Source: Dysosmobacter welbionis
GTDB taxonomy: Bacteria; Bacillota; Clostridia; Oscillospirales; Oscillospiraceae
DNA: 64,000 nucleotides
Direction: 5' to 3'
NCBI RefSeq assembly: GCF_005121165.3
Contig: NZ_CP034413.3
Span: forward strand, 1,550,001-1,614,000
Of the stretch, positions 51,372 through 61,153 are shown one piece after another. Every line of letters begins with the position of its first letter. Position 1 is the stretch's first letter. The notes below the pieces were generated by a model, which ran no database searches, was not told the DNA's origin, and saw nothing but the letters and a program-made list of their open reading frames with translations. The position numbers and the translations under genes are program-made.

Positions 51372-52513
51372 GGAAACCGATGTCCCTGCGCCTGCGGGTC
51401 ACTCTGCTCTGCGCAGCCCTGCTGACGCTCTGCTGCCTCCTGCTCACTGTGACTAACAATTTTTCGGCCATCCGGATGGCCGACGCCATTCAGGCGGTGC
51501 CGCTTCTTCCGGCGCAGCGCGCAGAGCTGGAAGACAGTGTCAGCCTGCCCATGGCGGAACTGCATATCAGCGATACGATCCAGCAGGCTCAGGGGGCGTT
51601 CCACATGCAGAGCCTGCTGGCCATGGTTGCCATCCTGGCGTTGGGCCTGTTCCTCATATACCGGCTGGTTGGAAAAGCCCTTGCTCCGTTGGACACACTC
51701 ACTTGCCGGATCCGGGAGCGGACGGCTGCGGATCTGGCGCAGCCCGTTGAGATCCCCGACAGCGGGGATGAGGCGGCCGCAGTGGCCCTGGCGTTCAATC
51801 AGATGTCCCAGCGGCTGAACCAGGTCTTCGTCATGCAGAGGAACTTCTCCCGCAACGCGGCCCATGAATTCCGCACACCGCTGGCAGTCCTAAAGACCCG
51901 AATCGGCCTGTTCCGCAAAAAGCAGGACTTCCGCCCCCAGGCCACACTGGAGCTGCTCCAGATCGTCGAGGGGGAGGTGGACCGCTTGTCCGCCATGGTG
52001 AGCGAACTCTTGGAGCTGACCAATCTGGAGCGGGCATCCCGCGGAGAGCGGCTCTCCTCCGGCCAGCTGATCCGGAGCGCCGCGGACCAGGCCGCCCCCC
52101 AGGCGGAAGCGCGGAGCATCACCATTTTGGTGGATGCCGCGCCCTGTACCCTGGCCGGAAATGCAGAGCTGCTCCGGCAGGCGGTATGCAATCTGGTGGA
52201 AAATGCCGTCAAGTACAGCCCGGCCGGCAGCGTTGTACACATCGCGGGCCACCGGGATGGGGAATGGTTCCAAATCGTGGTTGCCGACCAGGGACCCGGC
52301 ATCCCGGAATCGCTCCGCCAGCGGATTTTCGAGCCCTTTTTCCGGGTGGATGATTCCCGCTCCCGACAGCTGGGCGGTGCCGGACTTGGACTGGCACTGG
52401 TGCGGGCCATCGCGGAGTTCCACGGCGGCGCTGTTTATGTGGAAAAATCCCGGGGAGCGGGAAGCCGATTCGTCCTGAAGCTGCCATGCGAACAGGATCC
52501 TCCGCCGGATTGA
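51368..52513 (+). CDS. Sensor histidine kinase (HisKA/HATPase)
   Basis: This 381-residue protein has two membrane helices (about 12-32 and 78-98) around a short sensor loop, a HAMP-like linker, the phosphoacceptor box NAAHEFRTPLAVL, then NLVENAVKYSP, DQGPGIP and GAGLGLALVRAI of the ATPase domain. With so small a sensor loop it may sense the membrane or act with the neighbouring lipoprotein. Confidence 0.93.
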   Translation: MRKPMSLRLRVTLLCAALLTLCCLLLTVTNNFSAIRMADAIQAVPLLPAQRAELEDSVSLPMAELHISDTIQQAQGAFHMQSLLAMVAILALGLFLIYRLVGKALAPLDTLTCRIRERTAADLAQPVEIPDSGDEAAAVALAFNQMSQRLNQVFVMQRNFSRNAAHEFRTPLAVLKTRIGLFRKKQDFRPQATLELLQIVEGEVDRLSAMVSELLELTNLERASRGERLSSGQLIRSAADQAAPQAEARSITILVDAAPCTLAGNAELLRQAVCNLVENAVKYSPAGSVVHIAGHRDGEWFQIVVADQGPGIPESLRQRIFEPFFRVDDSRSRQLGGAGLGLALVRAIAEFHGGAVYVEKSRGAGSRFVLKLPCEQDPPPD

Positions 52514-52796
52514 GATCCAAACTGACGTCTTTTGTCAGACGGGATCGGCGGAAACGCCTCGCGGCAGTTATTTTCATGCCCCTGGCTGTGGGCAAGCTGC
52601 CTTTCCGTGCGCCGCCCCCTGGGGCTCAGCTTTTGGGCGGAAGACGCTCTGCGGAGGGAACCGCCGTCCGGAAGCCTGCCACCGACACGTGGCGGGGCAG
52701 TCTGCGTACAACGTTTGAAGATATCAGCGTCTCTGCAAACGCAATTCCCGTTGCCTCTCCATACAGCCCTGTAATCTGTGCGCCACTTACAGCAGG
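52514..52796. other. Intergenic stretch without a clear gene
   Basis: About 280 bases after the kinase hold no frame with plausible protein text. A terminator follows at 52797. Confidence 0.4.
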
Positions 52797-52832
52797 AAAG
52801 CACCTGAAATCTAAAGATTTCAGGTGCTTTTT
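52797..52832 (+). terminator. Rho-independent terminator
   Basis: A near-perfect 16-bp stem (AAAGCACCTGAAATCT with its complement) followed by TTTTT. It ends the two-component operon after a long 3' region. Confidence 0.8.
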
Positions 52833-52879
52833 GCTTCTCAGCGGACAGTGCGCATCTGTTTTGGGCTTCGCACATCAAG

Positions 52880-53590
52880 TTTCCTGCGGATAGCAGCAGC
52901 GAAGCCCGCATGACGCCCGCATCTCTCCAGGAAAAATGTGCTTCCGGCACACGCAATTCTCCAATCGGCCCCTTAATAAATGCTGACAGTTCGAAAGGAT
53001 GTATACCTCCAGATCCGTCAGTTGGTCTGCCGGGCTGTTTTCCCCGTGATGGGCTCCTGACTTATGATTGATGCGGCCCATGACGATCTTTGCCATGCCG
53101 CTGACCCTTGCGTATTCCGCGATCTGCACCGCAGGAGCCGTCCCGTACACCATGGAAATCTGCGCCCCCTGCTGCTCCGCCAAGTGCAGATTGCAGCGCA
53201 GTTGCTTTATATTCCCTGTGGTAAAGAAATTTTGCAGGACCTGTTTGGTCTGGCGTTTCCGACAGACTTTTCCCACCCGAAGAAGCCTCTCCACATCCCG
53301 ATGCTTGGTATGCCGGCACCCCTGGGTGTTGTTGTGCGCCGCTTCATCCACCAGGACAGTTGGAATCTGGTCAATATCAACCCTCCCGGAGTTGAATGCC
53401 GCGGTATTCGTTTTTCTTATTCAGCAAGACCTCCCGTCCGTTCAGCAGGGACAATGTATCCGGTCTTACATGCGGGGCTCCACATAGCCCACCACCAGAT
53501 CAGCGCCCTCTTTCTGCGCCTGATGCGCCGCTTACGACAGGGCATACGTTTTGCTCACGCCGGCCGCATAGCCAAAAAGGATTTTTAGCC
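52880..53590 (-). pseudogene. Decayed kdpD (N-terminal sensor kinase part)
   Basis: Fragments of the KdpD N-terminal domain are readable on the minus strand in several frames: ILFGYAAGVSKTYA, VGYVEPHVRPDTL, TVLVDEAAHNNTQGCRHTKH and later APAVQIAEYARVSGMAKIVM with GRINHK. Stop codons and frameshifts separate them, and the kinase half is missing. No kdpFABC genes are in view. This is a relic of potassium-responsive regulation. Confidence 0.75.
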
Positions 53591-53790
53591 TCCCCGGAGG
53601 ATCCTCCGCTTCCGGATCGTGTGGGAAATTCGCGCATTCATTGTTTGTCCGTCCCCTATGTACTCACCCTCCCACAACTCGTCATAGAATCAATACCTTG
53701 TCCCGTTATCGTATCACGCGTAATACTACCAAACCGTGAATAATGGCGTCATGATCGGAAGATAGAATTGGGGCGCTCCCACCAGCAGGA

Positions 53791-53823
53791 AAACGAGCGC
53801 CAGAATCATTTGGCGCTCGTTTC
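53791..53823 (-). terminator. Terminator overlapping the end of the macro-domain gene
   Basis: AAACGAGCGCCA pairs with TGGCGCTCGTTT across an 8-base loop and is followed by a T-run on the minus strand. The stop codon of the gene lies inside it. Confidence 0.8.
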
Positions 53824-54342
53824 ATAACTGTGTGTATCGTCCCATCCCAAAATCCGTTTGGCCATCAGATAGATTCCCGGCTTGTAAAGGACCAGAACCA
53901 CATCCAAGGCAGGACTCCGGCGTATAAAGTCCGTAATCGCTTGGCCGGCAATATAGATTGCTTCTTCTCGTGGGATGTGATATTCTCCCGAAAAAATAAG
54001 TGGAAACGCAATGCTTTTGCATCCGCTGGTCACTGCCCTTGTCATGGCGCGGCGGTAGCAGTCTGCCAGCAGTAACCGCTCTCGCTCCGCGCCTCCAAAC
54101 CAGCCAGGTCCGGCCACGTGAATAATATAGCGGGCCGGCAGCCCAAAGGACGGCGTCATCACAGAATGTCCGATAGGACAATGGCCATGACGTCGGCAAG
54201 CCTCCTCCAGCTTTGCACTATCCGCTGCGGCGAAAATTGCCTCACAGATCCCCGGCGTACGCTTCAGTTCTGTGTTTGCAGCATTTACAATGGCATCCGT
54301 GGCAATATTTACGATATTTCCCATCCAAAGATGATACGGCAT
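53806..54342 (-). CDS. Macro-domain protein (ADP-ribose/O-acetyl-ADP-ribose hydrolase type)
   Basis: The ATG at 54342 follows AAAGGAGGAAG. This 178-residue protein has the macro marks GNIVNIATDAIVNAANTEL, GHSVMTPSFGLPARYIIHV and SIAFPLIFSGEYHIP. The glycine-rich loop is altered (RTPGICEAIFAAA), so the catalytic detail may differ. It is the last gene of the leftward cluster. A role in removing ADP-ribose adducts or sirtuin products is inferred from the family. Confidence 0.88.
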   Translation of the reverse strand: MPYHLWMGNIVNIATDAIVNAANTELKRTPGICEAIFAAADSAKLEEACRRHGHCPIGHSVMTPSFGLPARYIIHVAGPGWFGGAERERLLLADCYRRAMTRAVTSGCKSIAFPLIFSGEYHIPREEAIYIAGQAITDFIRRSPALDVVLVLYKPGIYLMAKRILGWDDTHSYETSAK

Positions 54343-54355
54343 AGGTCTTCCTCCT

Positions 54356-55750
54356 TTACAGCAGAGCACCGCATACCAGATACCCCAAAGCGGAAATTCC
54401 GCTGGCACACAGCGCATACGGAATCTGAGACAACGCATGATCCATGTTCTCGATCTTACAGCAGCTGGATGTCAATACCGTGGCATCGGAATAGAAGCAG
54501 GCATGGCTGCCGAGCGTGGCGCCCGAGACAATCGCCCCCATGACCAGGAGCAGATTTGTGCCGATGCTCTCCGCCAGCGGCAGCAGGATTGGCGCAACGA
54601 TGGCCGGAATCCCCCACACGCTGCCTGTACTGAAATTCAGGATCGCCACCACCAGAAATGTCACCAGAGGGAAGATCACGGCATTGACATGGGGCTGCAC
54701 CAGGGTAATGATGTAATCGGCAATCCCGATATCGGTCATTGCCTCCTGCATGACAAACGCAAAGAAGATGATGGCCACCGTGGGAATCATGTTGCAAAAG
54801 CCGTGCATCGCCAGATCACAGAACCTGGAAAAGCTCATTTTGCCTCTGGGAATATAGAGTACAAAGCACACTGCAATCGCAGCAACCACGGCCAGAAACA
54901 GCTCTCCGGAAATGATTGCCAAGATAATCAACACGCCCACCGGCAGGATAAAGTCCATGAGGCTGCCCTGTGTCTGAAATTCCGACTCATCCTCCTCGTT
55001 GAGCGGTGCGCTCTCCGGCGAATAGACCTTGCCGGTCTCCTGAAGGCGGCGGTAAGCGGTCCGCATCCGCCCCAGCTTGGGAACAACGCCAACGATAAAC
55101 AGCGGCACGATGATAACCGCTGCGATGGCGTAAAAGGCAAAGGGGATCACGTGATAGAATGTCTCTATCGCCGTTCCATAGCCCAGCTCCGCAATCCCCG
55201 GCTGCGTGAAAAATAGCCCGGAAAAGAAGATTGCCCAGGTAGAGAACGGCAGAATGGCACACACCGGCGCGCCGGTGGAATCGATGATGTAAGACAGGGC
55301 CTCCCGGGGCACACGGCGTTGGTCGGTCAGTTTTTTCATGCAGGTGCTCAGTGTCATGATATTCAAATAGTCATCCACAAAAATAAGAATCCCCATGATC
55401 CAGGTGACCATCATGGTGGACCTTGGCCCCCGGCAGAGCTTTCCAAGCGCCCTTGTAAATCCCAGTGTTCCATGGGATTCTCCCAACAGCGTAATGAGGC
55501 TGCCGAACAACGCGCACACCAAAAAGACCCATTGGTGCGAATAATCTGTCGCCACGCGGAAAAAAGCATCCATCCAGTCGGTGGCGATGTGAGACAGTGC
55601 ATACACTCCCTCGGACGGGATCCGTGCAGCGCTGGTAATCACATAGGTCAGCAGAGTTCCAAAGATCAACGGTTCCAGAGTCCGCTTTGTTTTCAGCGCA
55701 AAGGCAATGACGAACAGGACGGGGATCAGTGTCCATATTCCATATTCCAT
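54356..55750 (-). CDS. NhaC-family Na+/H+ antiporter-like transporter
   Basis: The ATG at 55750 gives 464 residues and about eleven helices. Typical stretches are WIMGILIFVDDYLNIMTLST and GSVWGIPAIVAPILLPLAES near the end, with GATLGSHACFYSD. NhaC-type proteins use sodium and proton gradients; several transport amino or organic acids. It lies downstream of the M20/desulfidase genes, so substrate uptake or sodium homeostasis for that pathway is possible. Confidence 0.85.
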   Translation of the reverse strand: MEYGIWTLIPVLFVIAFALKTKRTLEPLIFGTLLTYVITSAARIPSEGVYALSHIATDWMDAFFRVATDYSHQWVFLVCALFGSLITLLGESHGTLGFTRALGKLCRGPRSTMMVTWIMGILIFVDDYLNIMTLSTCMKKLTDQRRVPREALSYIIDSTGAPVCAILPFSTWAIFFSGLFFTQPGIAELGYGTAIETFYHVIPFAFYAIAAVIIVPLFIVGVVPKLGRMRTAYRRLQETGKVYSPESAPLNEEDESEFQTQGSLMDFILPVGVLIILAIISGELFLAVVAAIAVCFVLYIPRGKMSFSRFCDLAMHGFCNMIPTVAIIFFAFVMQEAMTDIGIADYIITLVQPHVNAVIFPLVTFLVVAILNFSTGSVWGIPAIVAPILLPLAESIGTNLLLVMGAIVSGATLGSHACFYSDATVLTSSCCKIENMDHALSQIPYALCASGISALGYLVCGALL

Positions 55751-55908
55751 GAGTACAACCTCGTTTCTACCACAGTCGCATTTATTGGAGTGCTTCTGGT
55801 GCCCGCTAAAGTCATAATAGAGCACTTCCGATGAAGATAGTGTTAGTTTCCCGGCTCTGGGATAAGGAATATATTAAGAACACCATTTGATTGAAATGAC
55901 AAAATGAT

Positions 55909-55941
55909 AGGCCGGCATTCCAGTCGATGGAATGCCGGCCT
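55909..55941 (-). terminator. Hairpin after the leftward M20 gene
   Basis: A 14-bp perfect stem (AGGCCGGCATTCCA with TGGAATGCCGGCCT), 5-base loop, followed on the minus strand by an AT-rich run. It separates the M20/desulfidase genes from nhaC. Confidence 0.75.
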
Positions 55942-56018
55942 CTACTGTACAGCGGATATTCCTTTCCGGGCATTTTCTGAGTCCGGAATGTCCCCTGCGC
56001 AATTCATCAGCTGCCAGT

Positions 56019-57206
56019 TTATTTGCCACGCTCCAGATAGTCTGCCGCAAACTGCGCATACAGTGCGGCCCCCCTCTGCAGCACCGGCTCATGGACTGTA
56101 TAGCGGTCGTTGTGGTTCCCCACCGTCATACCGAGTTCCTCATTTCTCGTTCCAAGAAAACCGAACACCGCTGGAATCTTATCGGCAAAGAAAGCAAAAT
56201 CCTCACTGCCCATCATCTGGGGAAGTTCTTTCAAACACGCTTCCCCATAGAGTTTCACAGCTGCGTCATGGGCGATTTTATTCAACTCTTCATCATCGTT
56301 ATAAAGAGAGTTTGCATAGTAATCATATTCAACCGTGGCAGTCGCGCCAAAAGCCTTGGCTGTGTTTTCAGCAATCCGCCGCAGCCCCGCTTCAATCTTC
56401 ATACGGAATTCTGCGTTATAAGTCCGGGTGGTTCCAAACAGTTCCGCATGGTTTGCAATAATATTATACCGCTGTCCGGCGTGCATCTCTCCGATATTTA
56501 CTACCAGCGGGTTTAAGGGGTCGTTCGTTCTGGAGACAAATGACTGGATATTGCTGACAATCGCTGCGGCAGCCAAAAGTGCGTCCACACCCAGATGCGG
56601 CTGTGTCCCATGGGCGGAAACGCCATCTACCTTGATTACAAAGTTATCCACACTGGCCATGCGGGGCCCCGCCTGCACATTGATGTATGGCTCCTCCAGT
56701 GTCGCCCACACGTGCTGGCCCATAATGGCATCCACGCCATCAAGGATACCCGCTTCAACATAGTATTCCGCACCGTGGCAGGTCTCCTCCGCAGCCTGGA
56801 AAATCAGTTTGACGTTGCCTTGCAATTCGTCTTTCGTCTCCATCAGCATCTTTGCCGCACCGAGAAGCATGGAGATATGGCAGTCATGGCCGCAGGCATG
56901 CATGACGCCCTTATTTCGGCTTGCAAAGGGCAGGCCTGTCTTTTCCTCTACCGGCAAGGCATCAATATCCGCCCGGAGAGCCACAGTTCTGCACGCCTTT
57001 TCGGCCTTTCCCCCCCGCAGCATCGCACATAATCCGGTATGGTCCGGGAAGCGTTGGATCTCGGTATAGCCCATTTTCTGAAGCTCTGCCGCAATATGCT
57101 CTGTGGTCTGGACTTCCTCGAGGCTCAGTTCCGGGTTCTGGTGGCACCATCTGCGCTGTTCCACAATGTAATCCAATGCCTGTTCAGCCAGTTCTTTATA
57201 GTTCAT
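56019..57206 (-). CDS. M20-family amidohydrolase 1
   Basis: This 395-residue protein has the M20D pattern: RRWCHQNPELSLEE, then ALRADIDALPVEE, HACGHDCHISMLLGAA (metal-binding Cys/His), QAAEET, and SEDFAFF near the end. Enzymes of this group cleave N-acyl groups or amides from amino acids (hippurate, N-acetylcysteine, IAA conjugates). It starts 10 bases after the cysteine-desulfidase gene and is probably co-expressed. Confidence 0.92.
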   Translation of the reverse strand: MNYKELAEQALDYIVEQRRWCHQNPELSLEEVQTTEHIAAELQKMGYTEIQRFPDHTGLCAMLRGGKAEKACRTVALRADIDALPVEEKTGLPFASRNKGVMHACGHDCHISMLLGAAKMLMETKDELQGNVKLIFQAAEETCHGAEYYVEAGILDGVDAIMGQHVWATLEEPYINVQAGPRMASVDNFVIKVDGVSAHGTQPHLGVDALLAAAAIVSNIQSFVSRTNDPLNPLVVNIGEMHAGQRYNIIANHAELFGTTRTYNAEFRMKIEAGLRRIAENTAKAFGATATVEYDYYANSLYNDDEELNKIAHDAAVKLYGEACLKELPQMMGSEDFAFFADKIPAVFGFLGTRNEELGMTVGNHNDRYTVHEPVLQRGAALYAQFAADYLERGK

Positions 57207-57216
57207 AACAGTCCTC

Positions 57217-58503
57217 CTATTTCTGAAGAAGCATCTCCAAAATCAAATCATCACATTTAGAGGAACCCTCATTCCCAAGCCGCACGAAATTTCTGATCGT
57301 TTCTTCCGGGTCTGTTTCTACAATTCCATCTGTCGCTTTCACGCTTTCACTCCGAAGGGCCATAGCGGCACATTGGAAGGCGGCAAAGACACAGGTGCTG
57401 ATCTTCAAGGCGCAGTCTGCCTTGGCACCGTCACAGAGCATTCCGCTCACATTCCCAAACATATTGTTTACAGCAAATCCGATCTGCTCCAGCGTGCCTC
57501 CTTGTAGATACACCAAGCCGCAGGCTGCGGCGGCAGCGGCAATGGTCGCCCCGCAGAGCCCGGAGAGCGGTCCGAAATCCGCGTGGATATGAATCGCCAT
57601 CAGGTTGCTCAGCGTGACGGCGCGAAACGTTCTCTCTTCATCAATACCAAGACTCTTCGCGGCAGACAAGATGGGAACTGTTGCGGTAATGCCCTGATTG
57701 CCGGATCCGGAATTTGTGATGACCGGGGCATTGGCTCCCGCCATTCTGGCGTCCACCCCGCTGGCAGTCATGGCTACGGCATCCATGACAACATCGTGCC
57801 CCATCAGCCCCGCTTCCTGATTGTTCCGGATACCATGGCCGATATTCAGTCCGTAATCACCCGCTGCGCCCAGCTGCGCGATATGCCCATTGACTTCGAT
57901 GGCCTCTTGGATCATGTGTAAATCATCCTGTCGGCGATCCATCGTCTCCACAAATTCATAGATCGTCCGGATATTCAGCGTCCTGCTGATCTGCTCCGGC
58001 GTGATATCCGTTTCCATCGTCTGCCCGGGCAGCTCACAGCCCACCCTCTGGTGGTCCCGCTCCACAAGGATCACATTGGTATGCGCTCCCTTAATAATGG
58101 CGCGGGACTGGTGTTCTTTATTCACCAGTTCAACTTCCACATACAGCTTGTCCGGATCAAACGCCCTTCTCACGTCCACATATCCATTTTCCACAAGATG
58201 GGCCGCTCTTTCAATGTCTTCCGGGCGGGCGTCATCCACAACCCGGAGCTGGCGGTCCACCGCCCCGCACACAGCACCCAAAGCAGCTGCATAATTTATT
58301 CCAGTATAGTTCGTTCCGGGTATCCCCGCAGACATCGCGTTCTTGATGATATTCGCGCTGGCCCTGACCTTGATATGCTCCAGCTCTCCATCCAACTGCT
58401 CTCGGGCAATGGCGGCTGTCAGCGCAATCGCGGCAGGCTCTGTGCAGCCGGTGGCCAGCATCATCTCATGATTCAATATTTGACAAATCAGTTTCCGATT
58501 CAT
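57217..58503 (-). CDS. L-cysteine desulfidase/serine-dehydratase-alpha family protein (CyuA/YhaM-like)
   Basis: This 428-residue protein has the family marks ATGCTEPAAIAL at the start, TNSGSGNQGITATVP in the middle, SGLCGATIAAAAAACG, and MLCDGAKADCALK at the end. The Cys residues bind a 4Fe-4S cluster. Members convert L-cysteine to pyruvate, ammonia and sulfide. Its place between M20 genes suggests that cysteine or a derivative is freed from an N-acyl form and then desulfurised. Confidence 0.9.
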   Translation of the reverse strand: MNRKLICQILNHEMMLATGCTEPAAIALTAAIAREQLDGELEHIKVRASANIIKNAMSAGIPGTNYTGINYAAALGAVCGAVDRQLRVVDDARPEDIERAAHLVENGYVDVRRAFDPDKLYVEVELVNKEHQSRAIIKGAHTNVILVERDHQRVGCELPGQTMETDITPEQISRTLNIRTIYEFVETMDRRQDDLHMIQEAIEVNGHIAQLGAAGDYGLNIGHGIRNNQEAGLMGHDVVMDAVAMTASGVDARMAGANAPVITNSGSGNQGITATVPILSAAKSLGIDEERTFRAVTLSNLMAIHIHADFGPLSGLCGATIAAAAAACGLVYLQGGTLEQIGFAVNNMFGNVSGMLCDGAKADCALKISTCVFAAFQCAAMALRSESVKATDGIVETDPEETIRNFVRLGNEGSSKCDDLILEMLLQK

Positions 58504-58544
58504 AGCGATACGCTCCTATTCTATGATCCCAACCAACATTTGAT

Positions 58545-58583
58545 TCTACAAAAGCGGAACACTTCGTGTCCCGCTTTTGTAGA
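58545..58583 (-). terminator. Hairpin between the transporter and the desulfidase gene
   Basis: A long stem (TCTACAAAAGCGG...CAC with its complement, one mismatch) around TTC lies after the transporter gene. It may lower read-through into the desulfidase gene. The T-run is short. Confidence 0.6.
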
Positions 58584-58600
58584 TGATATGGCCTTTACAA

Positions 58601-59818
58601 TCAGAACATTTTGGCAAATACGCTTGCAATGATAACGGACGTGATCGTCACAGTGGTAAAGCCGCCGACAATCATGGGCGGGAACATCTTGCTCATCAGA
58701 TATTCCTTTTCCTCCGGGGTCGCCGCCAGAGCGTTGCAGGTGTTTTCAGTGATAATTGCATTGGGCGGGAACCCATACAGGGCAGTCAATGCGGTGGCAA
58801 AGGCCAGCAGGAACGGGATCTTCAGTATTTTTGCGCTGACGAAGCACAATACCGCCATGCCAGCAACACCGACAACAATCAGAATGACCATCGGCCCGAT
58901 GATGCTGCCCAGCATCTGGGGCGTGCAATCCTTCAGGCCGTCAAAGATATACATCATCAGAGCGAACATGACAATGCCATAGGAATTGCTTTTATTCAGT
59001 GCGTTCTCATCCAGAAAACCAATGCTGGTGAAAATAATGCCCAGAACCAGTGCATACACAGCGCCGCTGATCGTCATGTTCAGGCCGGGGATGACAACTC
59101 TTCCCAGCTGTGTGGCCAGCCAGGCCACGAATCCCAGCTTGCCCAGCATCACCACAACAGAATTCCACTTGGCAGGCGTGGGGGGCAGCAGTTTCTTGCG
59201 CGGACTCTCGGTGGTTTCCAGCTTTCCGTTGACTGCATCTACCGCATTTGAAACGCCGGCAACCGACACACCGCCGTTCCGGTATTCTTTCAGGAGCTTT
59301 TTGCCCTCCAGCTGGAGGCAGACCGCCGTAAGCGGATACCCCGCGAACCCCTGGACGCAGTACATGGCGATAGCAAACACAGCCGCTTCCTTGAGGCCGG
59401 CAGCATTGGCCGCCTCCATCATCGTCGTTGCAGCCACGATGCCTCCGGTGAGAGGAGGCAGTCCCGCGACAACAAAGCTGCGGTCCATGAGCAGGGGGCA
59501 GACGAACAGTGCCAGGACGCACATACCCGCAAGTCCCGCAAGGCAGACCACAATGGTCTTCCACTGCTCCAGCAGCTGCTTGATGCTGATCACGGTGCCC
59601 ATGTGCGTAATCAGCAGATAGATACCGATTGTGCTGCCAAAGGGAATCAGTACGGCGTCGCTGATCAGCGTAGTGGGAAGGACTGTCCAGTAGCCCACCA
59701 GAATGATAGCGGCAGTTACGAATACCGATGGAATCCATGCTTTTGTTGCCGTGGAAACGACCTCGCCAATGATGTACACTGCAGCGCAGAGCACAAACGC
59801 TAGTGCAAAGTTATACAT
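58601..59818 (-). CDS. Polytopic membrane transporter, GltS-like
   Basis: This 405-residue protein has about ten to eleven hydrophobic helices and a soluble loop near residue 200 rich in charged residues. Segments such as LPPLTGGIVAATTMMEAANA and ALTALYGFPPNAIITENT resemble the inverted-repeat cores of sodium-glutamate-type symporters. The exact family is not certain. With M20 enzymes on both sides it is the likely importer of the N-acyl amino acid or peptide substrate. Confidence 0.7.
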   Translation of the reverse strand: MYNFALAFVLCAAVYIIGEVVSTATKAWIPSVFVTAAIILVGYWTVLPTTLISDAVLIPFGSTIGIYLLITHMGTVISIKQLLEQWKTIVVCLAGLAGMCVLALFVCPLLMDRSFVVAGLPPLTGGIVAATTMMEAANAAGLKEAAVFAIAMYCVQGFAGYPLTAVCLQLEGKKLLKEYRNGGVSVAGVSNAVDAVNGKLETTESPRKKLLPPTPAKWNSVVVMLGKLGFVAWLATQLGRVVIPGLNMTISGAVYALVLGIIFTSIGFLDENALNKSNSYGIVMFALMMYIFDGLKDCTPQMLGSIIGPMVILIVVGVAGMAVLCFVSAKILKIPFLLAFATALTALYGFPPNAIITENTCNALAATPEEKEYLMSKMFPPMIVGGFTTVTITSVIIASVFAKMF

Positions 59819-59916
59819 GTCTTTTCCCCCTCTTTACTTATTCAGCACATATTTCGGCGGCAGAACTGCCTCCTTTCATGGTTTTGCATTCTCCCACCCA
59901 ATATGAGTCTGACCAA

Positions 59917-61083
59917 TTACTGTGCGTTGAAATCCATTGCCACCTGCGCATAGAGCATGGCGCCCTTCAAAAGCTGTGCCTCATCCACGCAGAAATTGCC
60001 GGAATGGTTTGGCCAAACGGCTCCGCAGGCCTCGTTTCCGGTTCCCAGCAGTGCGATTGCTCCCGGCACCCTCTGCATGAAGTAGGAGAAGTCTTCGCCG
60101 CCGGTGGTAGCCGGATTGGATGCGAGGCAATTCTCACCCAGGACAGCAACCGCGGATTTTTGGGCGATGGAAACCACCGCCTCATCATTGACAGTGGGCG
60201 GCACGATGCGCAGGTACTCCAGCTCTGCCTCAGCGCGGTAAGCCTCGGCTGTGCCTTTGATAACTCTTTCCATCCGTTCCTCAAAGGTTTCCCACACCTC
60301 ATTGCTGAAGCAGCGGGTGGTTCCTGTCATATAGCTGTTCTCCGCCACTACATTCCAACGGGTGCCCGCCTGGATCGTCCCTACGGTAACGACCGCCGGG
60401 TCCATAGGCGAGATCTCCCGGCTGATGACGGACTGCAGGTTATTGATGATGGCAGCCGTTACAACAGCTGCGTCCACACCCCGCTCCGGCTGTGCGCCGT
60501 GGCACCCCTTTCCCTTCACAGTGATATGGAATTCGTCTGCCGACGCCATCCGGGGGCCGGCTTCCAGAGAAACCATGCCGGACTTCACATCTGTCCACAC
60601 ATGAATGGCAAAACATGCGTCCACGCCGTCCAAAGCGCCCTGCTCAACCATGGACTTGGCACCCAGAGCTACCTCCTCCGCAGGCTGGAAAGCCAGTTTT
60701 ACCGTGCCGCACAGTTCTTCTTTCATGTCATGAAGGATGCGGGTGGCGGTCAGGAGCATCGCAATATGGCAGTCATGGCCGCAGGCATGCATAATGCCCT
60801 CGTTTTTGCTCGCATAAGGCGCCCCGGTGGTTTCCTGAACCGTCAAGGCATCCATATCTCCGCGAAGCAAAATGGTCTTGCCGGGCTTTGCGCCTTGAAT
60901 GGTGACCAGCACACCCGTCTCCAGCCCACAGGGCCGCCAGGAAACGCCTATCTCGTCCAGCGCCTCTTTGATTGCCTTGCTGGTGTGATATTCCTTGGTG
61001 CTGACTTCAGGATGCTGATGGAAATAGCGGCGCTTTTCGATCAGATACTCTCCGTATTGGGCGGCGACCTCTTGCACATTCAT
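59917..61083 (-). CDS. M20-family amidohydrolase 2
   Basis: This 388-residue protein carries KRRYFHQHPEVSTKEYHT, LLRGDMDALTVQE, HACGHDCHIAMLLTATR, QPAEEV and GGEDFSYFMQR, all M20D features. It begins after a GGAGAATTG ribosome site. It is a paralogue of the other two M20 enzymes in this cluster (clear but distant similarity). Three paralogues suggest different acyl or amino-acid preferences. Confidence 0.92.
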   Translation of the reverse strand: MNVQEVAAQYGEYLIEKRRYFHQHPEVSTKEYHTSKAIKEALDEIGVSWRPCGLETGVLVTIQGAKPGKTILLRGDMDALTVQETTGAPYASKNEGIMHACGHDCHIAMLLTATRILHDMKEELCGTVKLAFQPAEEVALGAKSMVEQGALDGVDACFAIHVWTDVKSGMVSLEAGPRMASADEFHITVKGKGCHGAQPERGVDAAVVTAAIINNLQSVISREISPMDPAVVTVGTIQAGTRWNVVAENSYMTGTTRCFSNEVWETFEERMERVIKGTAEAYRAEAELEYLRIVPPTVNDEAVVSIAQKSAVAVLGENCLASNPATTGGEDFSYFMQRVPGAIALLGTGNEACGAVWPNHSGNFCVDEAQLLKGAMLYAQVAMDFNAQ

Positions 61084-61153
61084 AACAATTCTCCTTTTCT
61101 CGCGAATTTTTTCGCTTTAAATGGTTAAATCATTTTGAACTTTCCAAATCTGA

